64,000 nucleotides of DNA from Hamadaea tsunoensis DSM 44101. GTDB taxonomy: Bacteria; Actinomycetota; Actinomycetes; Mycobacteriales; Micromonosporaceae. The position numbers and the translations under genes were made by a program. Positions 40,706 to 50,958 of this stretch are shown here, piece after piece (within the stretch, counting starts at the first letter, position 1; every line of letters starts with the position of its first letter). Below the pieces are notes generated by a model, which had not been told where the DNA came from, made no database searches, and saw nothing but the letters and a program-made list of their open reading frames with translations. The DNA lies in contig NZ_AUAX01000006.1 of assembly GCF_000428945.1 (NCBI RefSeq), positions 332,003 through 396,002 on the forward strand. The letters run 5' to 3'.

Positions 40706-41341
40706 GTGACAGGTGTTTCCCCGCGGACTTCCGACCCGGCGACCAGCGCGGCGCCCGAGCCGCAGCCCCAGCCGCAGACGCGGATCACGGATCCGAGCGT
40801 GATGCGGGCGCTGGCCCATCCCGCCCGGTTGACGATCTTGGAGCACCTGACGAGTACGGGCAAGGCGATCACCGCGACGGAGGCGGCCGAGATCGTCGGG
40901 CTCAGCCCGAGCGCGACCAGCTATCACCTGCGCGCGCTGGCCAAGGCCGGGATCATCCAGGACGCGCCGAGCCGCGGCGACGGCCGGGAGCGGGTCTACC
41001 AGACGCCGGTCGAACGCGTCCTCACGGTCTCCGCCGAGCGGGATGCCGGCCCCGAGGTGAAGGCGGCCGAGGCGCAGCTGATCACCGCCTTCCTCGCCCG
41101 GGCCGACGCACGGCTGCGCGCTTGGCGGGACAACGCGGACAACGACACCACGGAGTGGTTCGACGCGGCGGTCCTCAACGAGACGATGCTGGTGATGACC
41201 GCGGAGGAGCTGCGCGGGCTGACCGATCAGATCTTCGAGCTGATGCGCCCCTACCGGCGCTACCGCCGCGAAGAGGCGGGCGACCTTCCCGAGGGCGCCC
41301 GCTCCGTGTCGATGCAGCTCCGCGCCATCCCCATCCCTTAG
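40706..41341 (+). CDS. ArsR-type winged-helix transcriptional regulator
   Basis: This 211-aa regulator has a disordered Pro/Gln-rich N-terminus (1-25) and an ArsR-like winged helix: VMRALAHPARLTILEHLTSTGKAITATEAAEIVGLSPSATSYHLRALAKAGIIQDAP (about 33-90). The C-terminal 100 residues are a helical domain with many charged residues and no cysteines of the metal-sensor type. It lies upstream of two MFS exporters and may repress them through a TGTGAA-N8-TTCACA site. An inverted copy of the 83-bp repeat lies between it and the MFS genes. Confidence 0.92.
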   Translation: MTGVSPRTSDPATSAAPEPQPQPQTRITDPSVMRALAHPARLTILEHLTSTGKAITATEAAEIVGLSPSATSYHLRALAKAGIIQDAPSRGDGRERVYQTPVERVLTVSAERDAGPEVKAAEAQLITAFLARADARLRAWRDNADNDTTEWFDAAVLNETMLVMTAEELRGLTDQIFELMRPYRRYRREEAGDLPEGARSVSMQLRAIPIP

Positions 41342-41399
41342 CGCCCTCGATCCTCCCGCCCTCCGGCCCTCCGCCGCCGGGCTCTAGGCCCCCGTGTGC

Positions 41400-41482
41400 C
41401 CAAGATCCCGTTTGGATCAGGTTTTCGCACGTGATCATGGCCCAAGATTCGGGTGATTTCCCTGATCCAAACGGGATCTTGG
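41400..41482 (-). repeat. 83-bp palindromic hairpin element, copy B
   Basis: The arms at 41400-41421 and 41461-41482 (beginning CCAAGATCCC) are perfect 22-bp complements. The 39-bp centre equals the reverse complement of that in copy A, so the two copies are in opposite orientation. Arm position 10 is C here and G in copy A, with the paired base changed to match. Confidence 0.9.
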
Positions 41483-41515
41483 GGTGGGCTCGCGGTTGGA
41501 ATCTTGGAGTGGGGC

Positions 41516-41549
41516 TTGCGCTGACCAGATGTGAAGCATTATTTTCACA
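41516..41549 (+). promoter_or_regulatory. Leaderless promoter and ArsR-type operator of the first MFS gene
   Basis: TTGCGC (41516-41521), an 18-nt spacer and TATTTT (41540-41545) end 6 nt before ATG 41552. TGTGAA (41530-41535) and TTCACA (41544-41549) are inverted arms spaced by 8 nt that cover the -10, a good site for the ArsR regulator coded just upstream. Confidence 0.6.
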
Positions 41550-41551
41550 AC

Positions 41552-42814
41552 ATGTCTTTCACATCTCCTGTCGCCAACCCCATGACGGTGTGGCGGGACG
41601 TCTGGATCGCGGCGATGACCGGAGCGGTCACCGGGCTCGGCACCTTCCTGGTCATGACCACCCTGATCCTGACGATGCAGGAAGAGGGGCAGGGCGGCCT
41701 GGCCGTCTCCGGGCTGATCATCGCCGAATCGCTCCCGGTGGTGCTGCTCGCCGCGGTCACCGGCCGGATCGCCGACCGATTCGACTCCCGGCTGATCCTG
41801 CTGGTGGCCGGGGCGCTGCAGATCGGGGCCTGCCTCGCGCTGGCCGGCGTACACGGGCTGGGGCCGAGGATCCTCCTGCTGACCCTGTTGTGCTGCGGCA
41901 CGGCCGTCGTCCAGCCCACCCGCCAGGCGCTGCTGCTGACGATGGTCACCCGCGAGGACCTGCCGAAGGCGAGCGGCCTGACGCAGACCGCCAGCCAGAT
42001 CGGCACCATCGCCGGTCCCGCGCTGGCCGGATTCGCACAGGGCGCGCTCGGCCCGCAGGCGACGCTGCGCTGGGCGGCCGTGGCCTTCGCCGGCACCGTC
42101 GTCGCCGGCCTGCTCTACCGGACCCGCCGGGGCGGCGCGGCGCGTACGCCCGAACACGTCGCCGCGGCGACGGACAAGGTACGCCTGGACAGCCTGCTGC
42201 GGGTCATGACGGTCGGCTTCGCGGTGGTGGTCGGCGCGGTGGCCGCCGTCAACGTGGTCGACGTGTTCTTCGTGAAGTCCACGCTGGGCGCGTCGAGCGG
42301 CGCGTACGGGTTGATCACGAGCATGTGGACGGTCGGCATGATCGGCGGCACCTGGATCACCGCGCGGCTGCTGGGCCGGGCCAAGGACGACGGTGCGATC
42401 GTCATCTGGTCGTTCGTCTGCCTCGCGGCGACCAGCGCGCTCGTCGTGCTGGGTTCGACGATGACGACCATCGCCCCGGTGGTCGCGATCTGGCTGGCCG
42501 GCGGCGTGCTCAACGGTGCCGAGAACACGCAGGTGTTCACCGTCTTCGGCCGGCGCGCGCCGGAGCACGCCCGGGGCCGGCTGTCCGCCCGCATGATGGG
42601 CGCCGTCCAGGGCGCGGCCCTGCTCGGGTACGCAGTCGGCGGCGTGGCGCTGGAGTTCTGGTCGCCGCGTACCGTTCTCGCGGGCGGGGGTGTGGCCGGT
42701 GTCGTGGCCGTGATCGCCGTCACCCCGTGGATCCGTGCCGCCGTACGCCGATCCCGCCGTCCCGTCGCGACGGCCGAGGCCGGGACACTCGAACCGGTGA
42801 CCGTGACTGTCTAG
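41552..42814 (+). CDS. MFS transporter, first of a tandem pair
   Basis: This 420-aa protein has about 12 membrane helices. It shows the MFS loop motif between helices 2 and 3 as VTGRIADRFDSRLILL, plus RQALLLTMVTREDLPKASGLTQTASQIG and TLRWAAVAFAGTVVAGLLYRTRRGG. It belongs to the drug:proton exporter type in the broad sense; no substrate is known. The start ATG 41552 fits a leaderless promoter. It is about 40% identical by eye to the next gene and probably arose by duplication. An ArsR-type operator overlaps the promoter. Confidence 0.9.
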   Translation: MSFTSPVANPMTVWRDVWIAAMTGAVTGLGTFLVMTTLILTMQEEGQGGLAVSGLIIAESLPVVLLAAVTGRIADRFDSRLILLVAGALQIGACLALAGVHGLGPRILLLTLLCCGTAVVQPTRQALLLTMVTREDLPKASGLTQTASQIGTIAGPALAGFAQGALGPQATLRWAAVAFAGTVVAGLLYRTRRGGAARTPEHVAAATDKVRLDSLLRVMTVGFAVVVGAVAAVNVVDVFFVKSTLGASSGAYGLITSMWTVGMIGGTWITARLLGRAKDDGAIVIWSFVCLAATSALVVLGSTMTTIAPVVAIWLAGGVLNGAENTQVFTVFGRRAPEHARGRLSARMMGAVQGAALLGYAVGGVALEFWSPRTVLAGGGVAGVVAVIAVTPWIRAAVRRSRRPVATAEAGTLEPVTVTV

Positions 42815-42833
42815 CTATCGCGTACCCGACTGA

Positions 42834-45020
<2,187 letters not shown>

Positions 45021-45478
45021 CGCTTGAGGAATAGATCAAGATCCTTATTTCCCGGGTTCGTCGATCTCACCTCCGCTCCTCGCGCGGGAGACCGTTCCGG
45101 CGCGGGGCGCCTCCACTGCCACCTGAGTGGGCGAAGCATCCTTCGCCATCGCCCGGTCACCGTTGACCCCTTCGCCCAGACCTTTGTCGCGACTGTCCGA
45201 TATGGGGTTGGGCGAGGCTGGCTCGTCGGTGATCGTTTGCGGCTGGGATGTAGTTTTCGGGCCTGCTCCCTCGATCCATTGCGGTTGGGGCGTAGCTGTG
45301 GGCTGGTTTCCTGCTTCTGAGGCGCTTTGGATCTTGGGCGAGGGTGCGTTTTTTACATCTCAACTGCTGTGGATCACGACTGAGCCACTCCGCCGCCAGC
45401 CGCCGCCAGCGATGTGGGAACGACGGGCATATTCACACCTCAGCCATAAGCGATCGCCCTGGCGGTCTTGAAGTCCCG
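45021..45478. other. 458-bp intergenic region with degenerate repeats
   Basis: No gene is supported here. Open frames on both strands are short and lack coding bias, and the GC content is lower than in flanking genes. It holds a 42-bp degenerate tandem repeat (45231-45314) and two isolated words (CAAGATCC at 45048, GATCTTGG at about 45330) that match the arm of the 83-bp hairpin element, so it may be a remnant of repeats. It separates two convergent genes. Confidence 0.5.
45231..45314. repeat. Degenerate 42-bp tandem repeat
   Basis: GATCGTTTGCGGCTGGGAT (from 45231) and GATCCATTGCGGTTGGGGC (from 45273) start two units of 42 bp that share TTGCGG.TGGG, GTAG.T and GGGC in register. The similarity is roughly two-thirds. 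Confidence 0.5.
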
Positions 45479-46435
45479 CTATGCGGAGGGGTTCACCGAC
45501 GGGGACGGGCTGGCCTTGGGGAAGGACAACTGCCGGGCGACCGACTTGCAGATGTTCGCGGCCGTGATCGGCGCCTGCTTCTCGGCCGTCTGGTTGTACT
45601 TGTAGCGGACCTGGACGGCGAGCACCCAGTCCGGGTTGATCGCCAGGCAGTTGACATGCCAGAGGAAGTCGGCGTAGAGCATCGTCCAGCCGTTCTTGAT
45701 GCTGGTCTGCTCGGCCACCTCGGGCACGAGCCCGTCGATGATCCCCCAGTGGCCGCCGCCGGTCAGGCCGTTGATCTTGTTGTCGGTCACCGGCCCCTGG
45801 ACGTGCTTCATCTCGTCGAGCAGGTAGTCCGTCCACTGCGGACCGGCGGCCGTGCCGTCGCCGATGCAGGCGCCCATGCGCGCGGCGTCCTGGGCGGTCA
45901 TCGTCGTGTACGCCCAGCCCTGCGTCGACTGCTTCATGTGCTTCAGCCCGCAGGTGGCCACCAGCCGGGTGAGCCCGGTCTTGCCGCCGTTCTGCTTGTA
46001 CAGCCAGGTCGCGTCGCTGTTGTTGCTGTTGCGGATGGCCCCGGAGATGTGCGTCTTCGCGGCGGCGGTGAGGGTGTCGTGCCGTTTGAGGTAGTCGGCC
46101 GCCATCCATGCCTTGATCATCGACTCGACGCTGTTGGTGCCCGAATCGCTGTTCGCGGATCCCGTCATCTCGTCGGTACGCCGGTCGTAGAAGGCCCACG
46201 CGAAGAAGCCGCCCGGGGGTGTGGCCTGGCTGACCGGTCCGGACTTGAGGGTCGGCGGCGGTGGTGGGGGCGGCGAAGGCGAGGGGGACGGCCCGCTCGG
46301 CGACCCGAGCGTGCTCAGCGGCGACGAGCCGAGCTTGGCGTAGACCGCCACGCCGAGCAGGCCGACGCCCAGCAGCACGCTGAGCACGGCGACCAGGATC
46401 GGCGCGCGCGAGCGGGACTTACGTCTGCGAGCCAT
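45479..46435 (-). CDS. Membrane-anchored serine hydrolase (beta-lactamase-like), paralog 1
   Basis: This 318-aa protein has a basic start, one membrane anchor (about 11-33), a Ser/Pro linker (38-65) and an extracellular class-A-beta-lactamase-like domain. The catalytic Ser105-M-I-Lys108 tetrad, the S-N-N element (137-139, NSNNSDATWLY) and Lys247-N-G before Trp correspond to SxxK, SxN and KTG. GGGHWGIIDG lies between. It could be a D,D-peptidase-like or esterase enzyme acting on the cell wall. It is the first of three related genes on the minus strand, downstream of the other two by 71 nt. Confidence 0.82.
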   Translation of the reverse strand: MARRRKSRSRAPILVAVLSVLLGVGLLGVAVYAKLGSSPLSTLGSPSGPSPSPSPPPPPPPTLKSGPVSQATPPGGFFAWAFYDRRTDEMTGSANSDSGTNSVESMIKAWMAADYLKRHDTLTAAAKTHISGAIRNSNNSDATWLYKQNGGKTGLTRLVATCGLKHMKQSTQGWAYTTMTAQDAARMGACIGDGTAAGPQWTDYLLDEMKHVQGPVTDNKINGLTGGGHWGIIDGLVPEVAEQTSIKNGWTMLYADFLWHVNCLAINPDWVLAVQVRYKYNQTAEKQAPITAANICKSVARQLSFPKASPSPSVNPSA

Positions 46436-46506
46436 GAGGGGTCTACTCCAAAACGACGGGGGTCAGGCGCACTTTACTGGTCTCCGCTCGATGCTTCCGA
46501 CCCCCG

Positions 46507-47427
46507 CTAAGGCTTGTTGAGGAGGGCCGCGGCGACCTGCTTGCAGACGTTCGCCCCGTAGGTGTCGTCGTGGCTGAAGCTCAGCGGAGAGTTGGTCATG
46601 ACGCCCATCGTCCAGTGGTCGCCGATGGCCAGGCAGTTGACCGTGAAGGTCTGGGTGGCCTGCCGGTCGATCCAGCCGTTCTTGATGGCGACGGTCTTGG
46701 CCACGTCGTCCGGGAACGCCTTGCGGATGCCGAAGTCGCCGTAGGTGAGGCCGCCGTTGACGCCGCGCATCGTGGTCAGCAGCCACTGCGTCCACTTCGG
46801 ACCGGCCGCGCGCCCGTCCGCGATGCACTTGCCCAGCTTCACGATGTCGTACGGCGAGACGAGCGTGTTGCTCCAGTTGTCGTCGGACTTGGAGTCCTTC
46901 ATGTCGCAGAGCGAGATCATGCGCCTGGTCGACGCCCCGTTGCTCACCAGCTTGAACAGCTCGACGGCAGCGTTGTTGTCGCTGTGCTGCACCATGACCG
47001 TCACCCGGCCGAGCAGGTAGTCGCTCGGCGTCTTGCCCTGTTCGGCCTGCGTACGCAGAACGTCGGCGGCGATCCACGCCTTGATCATGGACGCGGTCTT
47101 CTGCGTCTTGTGCATGTCCGACGACCCGTAGATCTTGCCGGTACGCGTGTCCATCAGCGCCCAGCCGTACCAGCCGTTGATCTTCAGGTTCACGTCGTGC
47201 GGCCCGACGAGCAGGTCCGACATGTCCTTCGGCGTGGCCGGCGCGCTGGGCGAGGCCGGGAGGTCGTCACCCGTCGCCTTGGTCGGCTCCGTGCCGGAAC
47301 CGGTGCCGGCGGCGGTCGGGGTCGTCGTGTGCTTGGGGAACGCCGCCACGAACGCGGCCACACCGCCGGCGATGGCCAGCACCGCGACGAAGATCAGGAG
47401 TCGTGAGGAGGACTTCTTGCGGGACAT
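46507..47427 (-). CDS. Membrane-anchored serine hydrolase (beta-lactamase-like), paralog 2
   Basis: This 306-aa protein is organised like its neighbours: membrane anchor (about 9-30), Thr/Pro-rich linker and hydrolase domain. SxxK is Ser113-M-I-Lys116, SxN is SDN in QHSDNNAAVELFKL, and the third motif is KNGW. It has GGLTYGDFGIRKAF where the others have GGGHWGIIDG, so its active-site rim differs. Its start overlaps the stop of paralog 3 by one base (TGATG), so translation is coupled. Confidence 0.82.
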   Translation of the reverse strand: MSRKKSSSRLLIFVAVLAIAGGVAAFVAAFPKHTTTPTAAGTGSGTEPTKATGDDLPASPSAPATPKDMSDLLVGPHDVNLKINGWYGWALMDTRTGKIYGSSDMHKTQKTASMIKAWIAADVLRTQAEQGKTPSDYLLGRVTVMVQHSDNNAAVELFKLVSNGASTRRMISLCDMKDSKSDDNWSNTLVSPYDIVKLGKCIADGRAAGPKWTQWLLTTMRGVNGGLTYGDFGIRKAFPDDVAKTVAIKNGWIDRQATQTFTVNCLAIGDHWTMGVMTNSPLSFSHDDTYGANVCKQVAAALLNKP

Positions 47428-48374
47428 CAGCCCTCCGCCGTGGTGGGTTGGTAGACGAGTTGCTGCGCCACGCTCTTGCAGACGCCGGCCCCGTACGCGA
47501 GCCCCAGCTTCCCCGGGAACCGCATCTGCACGGCGAGCACCCAGTCGGAGTGGATGGCCAGGCAGTTGATGTGCCACAGGCCGTCGGCGAAGATGAGCGT
47601 CCAGCCGTTCTTGATGCTGGTCCCCTGCTGCAGGACGGCGGGCAGGCCGTCGATGATCCCCCAGTGGCCGCCGCCGGTCTTGGCGTGCTGGTCCTTGGCG
47701 GCCGTCGTGCCCCGCACGTGCTCCATCTCGTTCAGCACGTACGCCGTCCACTTCGGACCGGCCGCGGTGCCGTCGCCGATGCAGTCGCCCATGCGTACGG
47801 CGTCGGCGGCGGTGATCTGCGTCATGCTCCACCAGCCGCTCTTGATCACCGGCTTGTCGGCGAGCCTGCAGGTCTTGATCAGGCGCTGGATCGAGGCGTT
47901 GCCGCCGTTCTGCTTGTACAGCCACTGCGCCGAGTTGTCGTTGCTGTCGCGGATGGCCGTCGACGCGTAGTTGAGGGCGGTCTGGGTGGGCGTCTTGCCC
48001 GCCTCGGCCTGCCGGCGCAGATAGTCGGAGACCAGCCACGCCTTGACCATCGACTCGGTCGTGTTCTTGGCGGCCTCGTCGTTGTCCGAGCCGGTGATGT
48101 CACCCGTCTTGCGGTTCATCAGCGCCCACGCGAAGAAGCCGCCCTTCGCCATGCTCACCGAGACCTGCTTGGTCTCCTTGAGCGTCGGCGGCGGGGGCGG
48201 CGGCGGTGGGGTCGGGGACGGCGAGGTCTTCACGGACGCCTGACCGTTGCCGGCCGCCTGCGCGGAGGTGTTCGACCGCGGGCGGGCCTTGGCGTACACG
48301 GCGGTGCCCAGCAGCCCGACGCCCAGAAGGACGCTGAGGGCGGCCACGGCTATCGGCGCTCTACGGCTGGCCAT
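47427..48374 (-). CDS. Membrane-anchored serine hydrolase (beta-lactamase-like), paralog 3
   Basis: This 315-aa protein is the first gene of the three-gene operon. It has a membrane anchor (about 7-29), a Pro-rich linker containing a run of eight prolines (about 56-63) and the catalytic Ser108-M-V-Lys111. The SxN element is less certain (RDSNDNSAQWLY), and KTGGGHWGIIDG and SIKNGW follow. It resembles paralog 1 more than paralog 2. The Pro-rich linkers suggest that the domain is held away from the membrane to reach peptidoglycan. Confidence 0.82.
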   Translation of the reverse strand: MASRRAPIAVAALSVLLGVGLLGTAVYAKARPRSNTSAQAAGNGQASVKTSPSPTPPPPPPPPTLKETKQVSVSMAKGGFFAWALMNRKTGDITGSDNDEAAKNTTESMVKAWLVSDYLRRQAEAGKTPTQTALNYASTAIRDSNDNSAQWLYKQNGGNASIQRLIKTCRLADKPVIKSGWWSMTQITAADAVRMGDCIGDGTAAGPKWTAYVLNEMEHVRGTTAAKDQHAKTGGGHWGIIDGLPAVLQQGTSIKNGWTLIFADGLWHINCLAIHSDWVLAVQMRFPGKLGLAYGAGVCKSVAQQLVYQPTTAEG

Positions 48375-48532
48375 ATGAGGGGGACTCCGGGGGTGTTCAG
48401 CTGGGGGTAACTGCTGTGACGTGCGGCGACGCAGGCGACGGGGGGTCGCGGGGACGCCCGTCGAACTCTAGCGACTCTCCTTCACCTCGGCTACGCCGTG
48501 CATCGGAACCGTCTCGGAATGTGTGACAGAAC

Positions 48533-48561
48533 TTGCCCGGTAGTGACACTGGCTGTAACAC
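48533..48561 (+). promoter_or_regulatory. Candidate paaA promoter
   Basis: TTGCCC (48533-48538), a 17-nt spacer and TAACAC (48556-48561) place the start of transcription at about ATG 48569. No ribosome site is seen, which fits a leaderless operon. The -10 lacks the usual last T. Confidence 0.35.
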
Positions 48562-48568
48562 TGAAACC

Positions 48569-49570
48569 ATGGGTGAGGGACTGCTGGACGAGGTGGCGCA
48601 GGCCGAGGCCGAGATGATCGCGGCGGCCGCGACGGCCGTGGAGCGTCACGACGACTCGCAGGCGTACTTCGACGCGGTGATCGCGGCCGACCAGAAGGTC
48701 GAGCCGCGCGACTGGATGCCCGACGACTACCGCAAGGGCCTCATCCGGCAGATCGCGCAGCACGCGCACTCCGAGATCATCGGGATGCAGCCCGAGGGGA
48801 ACTGGATCACACGGGCGCCGTCGCTCAAGCGCAAGGCCATCCTCATGGCCAAGGTGCAGGACGAGGCCGGGCACGGCCTGTACCTGTACGCCGCCGCCGA
48901 GACCCTCGGTGTGACCCGCGAGGAACTGGTCGACGCGCTGATCTCGGGCCGCCAGAAGTACAGCTCGATCTTCAACTACCCGACCCTGAGCTGGGCGGAC
49001 GTCGGCGCGATCGGCTGGCTCGTGGACGGCGCCGCCATCGTGAACCAGGTCCCGCTCTGCCGCTGCTCCTACGGCCCCTACGCGCGCGCCATGATCCGGA
49101 TCTGCAAGGAGGAGTCGTTCCACCAGCGGCAGGGTTACGAGATCCTGCACACGCTGAGCCACGGCACCGAGGCCCAGCACCGGATGGCGCAGGAATCCGT
49201 CGACCGCTGGTGGTACCCGTCGCTGGCGATGTTCGGCCCGCCGGACACGGAGTCGACGCACTCGGCCGCCTCCATGGCCTGGAAGATCAAGCGCCACTCC
49301 AACGACGAACTGCGCCAGCGGTTCGTCGACATGTGCGTACCGCAGGCGGAGGTGCTCGGGCTGACGCTTCCCGACCCGGACCTGCGGTGGAACGCCGAAC
49401 GCGGGCAGCACGACTTCACCCAGCCGGACTTCGGCGAGCTGATGCGCGTGGTCAAGGGCGACGGCCCGTGCAACGCCCAGCGTATGGACCACCGCCGCCG
49501 GGCGCACGCCGACGGTGCCTGGGTACGCGACGCCGCCGCCGCGTACGCCGCCAAGAGGGAGAAGCAGTGA
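48569..49570 (+). CDS. paaA: 1,2-phenylacetyl-CoA epoxidase, catalytic subunit PaaA
   Basis: This 333-aa diiron oxygenase subunit epoxidises the ring of phenylacetyl-CoA as part of PaaABCE. The diiron ligands are seen in the Glu/His-rich helices: [36 protein letters not shown] (E-x2-H) and [15 protein letters not shown] (E-x2-H). Length and sequence agree with the family. It opens a tightly packed paaABCDE operon; its stop overlaps the paaB start (GTGA). Confidence 0.97.
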   Translation: MGEGLLDEVAQAEAEMIAAAATAVERHDDSQAYFDAVIAADQKVEPRDWMPDDYRKGLIRQIAQHAHSEIIGMQPEGNWITRAPSLKRKAILMAKVQDEAGHGLYLYAAAETLGVTREELVDALISGRQKYSSIFNYPTLSWADVGAIGWLVDGAAIVNQVPLCRCSYGPYARAMIRICKEESFHQRQGYEILHTLSHGTEAQHRMAQESVDRWWYPSLAMFGPPDTESTHSAASMAWKIKRHSNDELRQRFVDMCVPQAEVLGLTLPDPDLRWNAERGQHDFTQPDFGELMRVVKGDGPCNAQRMDHRRRAHADGAWVRDAAAAYAAKREKQ

Positions 49571-49839
49571 CGCTCTGGGAAGTCTTCATCCGGCCGCGCC
49601 GGGGCCTGTCGCACACGCACGCGGGCAGCGTCCACGCCGAGGACGCCGAGACCGCGCTGCGCAACGCCCGCGACGTCTACACCCGCCGGCAGGAGGGCGT
49701 CTCGATCTGGGTCGTGCCGGCCGTCGAGATCACCGCGACCAGCCCGGACGAGAAGGATCCGTTCTTCGACCCGGCCGCCGACAAGATCTACCGCTATCCC
49801 ACGTTCTACGAGGTCCCCGAGGGAGCGCCGCACCTGTGA
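49567..49839 (+). CDS. paaB: 1,2-phenylacetyl-CoA epoxidase subunit PaaB
   Basis: This 90-aa structural subunit begins [44 protein letters not shown], diagnostic of PaaB. It bridges PaaA-PaaC dimers in the complex. The GTG start overlaps the paaA stop, and its own stop overlaps the paaC start by one base (TGATG), so all three subunits are translationally coupled. Confidence 0.97.
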   Translation: MTLWEVFIRPRRGLSHTHAGSVHAEDAETALRNARDVYTRRQEGVSIWVVPAVEITATSPDEKDPFFDPAADKIYRYPTFYEVPEGAPHL

Positions 49840-50510
49840 TGGACGCACTCGCGCTGGGCGACGACGCCCTGATCGCCGCGCAGCGGCTCGCCGAGTGGGC
49901 GTCGCGCGCTCCCACCATGGAAGAGGACGTGGCCCTGGCCAACATCGCCCTCGACCAGCTCGGCGCGGCCCGGCTGTTCCTCGCCGCCGCCGGCGACGAG
50001 GACGAGCTCGCGTACGGGCGGGATGATCTCGATTTCCGCAACTGCCAGCTGGTCGAACTGCCGAACGGCCCGGCCCGCAACGATCTCGACTTCGGCTGGA
50101 CCATCGCCAAGCTGCTGTTCCTGTCCGCCGCCCAGGTGCAGACCTACGAACGGCTCGCCGCCGCGGGGGGCCCGCTGGGCGAGATCGCGGCCAAGACGGT
50201 GAAGGAATCCGCGTACCACCTCGATCACGCGACGCTCTGGACGGTCCGGCTCGGCGACGGCACCGCCGCGTCGCACGAGCGCATGGCCGGCGCCGTCGCG
50301 GGGCTCTGGGCGTACACCCATGATCTGTGCGCCGACCGCGCCGCCTGGCTCGCGGTGATCGAGCCGGTCCTGGCCCGCGCCACCCTGCCGCGGCCCGCGG
50401 ACGGCCCGGTGCGCGACGGCGGCCGCGCCGGCCGGCACACCGAGCACCTGAGCTACGTCCTCGCCGAGATGCAGGTCCTGCACCGTGCCCACCCGGGGGC
50501 CCGATGGTGA
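49839..50510 (+). CDS. paaC: 1,2-phenylacetyl-CoA epoxidase subunit PaaC
   Basis: This 223-aa ferritin-like subunit pairs with PaaA and stabilises it but lacks a working diiron site in the family. LGDDALIAAQRLAEWASRAPTMEEDVALANIALDQLGAARLFL and KESAYHLDHATLWTVRLGDGTAASHERM are typical. The ATG overlaps the paaB stop. At 223 aa it is slightly shorter than common homologs (about 250), the loss being in the C-terminal portion. Confidence 0.95.
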   Translation: MDALALGDDALIAAQRLAEWASRAPTMEEDVALANIALDQLGAARLFLAAAGDEDELAYGRDDLDFRNCQLVELPNGPARNDLDFGWTIAKLLFLSAAQVQTYERLAAAGGPLGEIAAKTVKESAYHLDHATLWTVRLGDGTAASHERMAGAVAGLWAYTHDLCADRAAWLAVIEPVLARATLPRPADGPVRDGGRAGRHTEHLSYVLAEMQVLHRAHPGARW

Positions 50511-50953
50511 CCGCGCTCGCCGCGGCCGCCGCGGTGGTGGATCCCGAGCTGCGCGTGATCACCATCGCCGACCTCGGCGTGCTCCGCGCGGTTCATGAAG
50601 ATCATCATCGGGTACGCGTAGAGCTCACCCCCACGTACGCGGGCTGCCCTGCGATGGATGCGATCCGCGCGGACGTGCGTTCGGCGCTGTCCGACGCCGG
50701 GTACGCCGACGTGGAGATCGTGACCGTGCTGAGCCCGCCGTGGAGCACCGACATGATCACGGAGGCGGGCCGGGTGGCGCTGGCCGGTGCCGGGATCGCC
50801 CCGCCGACGCGGCTGCTCACGATCCCGCCGCTGTGCCCGCGGTGCGGGTCGGGGCGGACCGAGCAGATCAGCCGGTTCGGCGCGACGGCCTGCCAGTCGC
50901 TGTGGCGCTGCCGGGAGTGCCAGGAGCCGTTCGACCACGTCAGGAAGTTCTGA
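50504..50953 (+). CDS. paaD: Phenylacetate degradation protein PaaD
   Basis: This 149-aa protein has the MIP18/PaaD N-terminal domain (DPELRVITIADLGVLRAV, ELTPTYAGCPAMDAIRADV) and a C-terminal zinc-ribbon-like set of cysteines (CPRCGSGRTEQISRFGATACQSLWRCREC). It helps mature the Fe-S or diiron centre of the epoxidase. ATG 50504 overlaps the paaC end by 7 nt; GTG 50507 is an alternative that gives a GTGA overlap. Confidence 0.95.
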   Translation: MVTALAAAAAVVDPELRVITIADLGVLRAVHEDHHRVRVELTPTYAGCPAMDAIRADVRSALSDAGYADVEIVTVLSPPWSTDMITEAGRVALAGAGIAPPTRLLTIPPLCPRCGSGRTEQISRFGATACQSLWRCRECQEPFDHVRKF

Positions 50954-50958
50954 TCCAG

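Noticed and set aside
38424..41482. Composite transposon carrying helR and arsR
   Set aside because: The two inverted elements bracket the genes, but there is no transposase and no target duplication at the outer ends, so mobility is not claimed as a feature.
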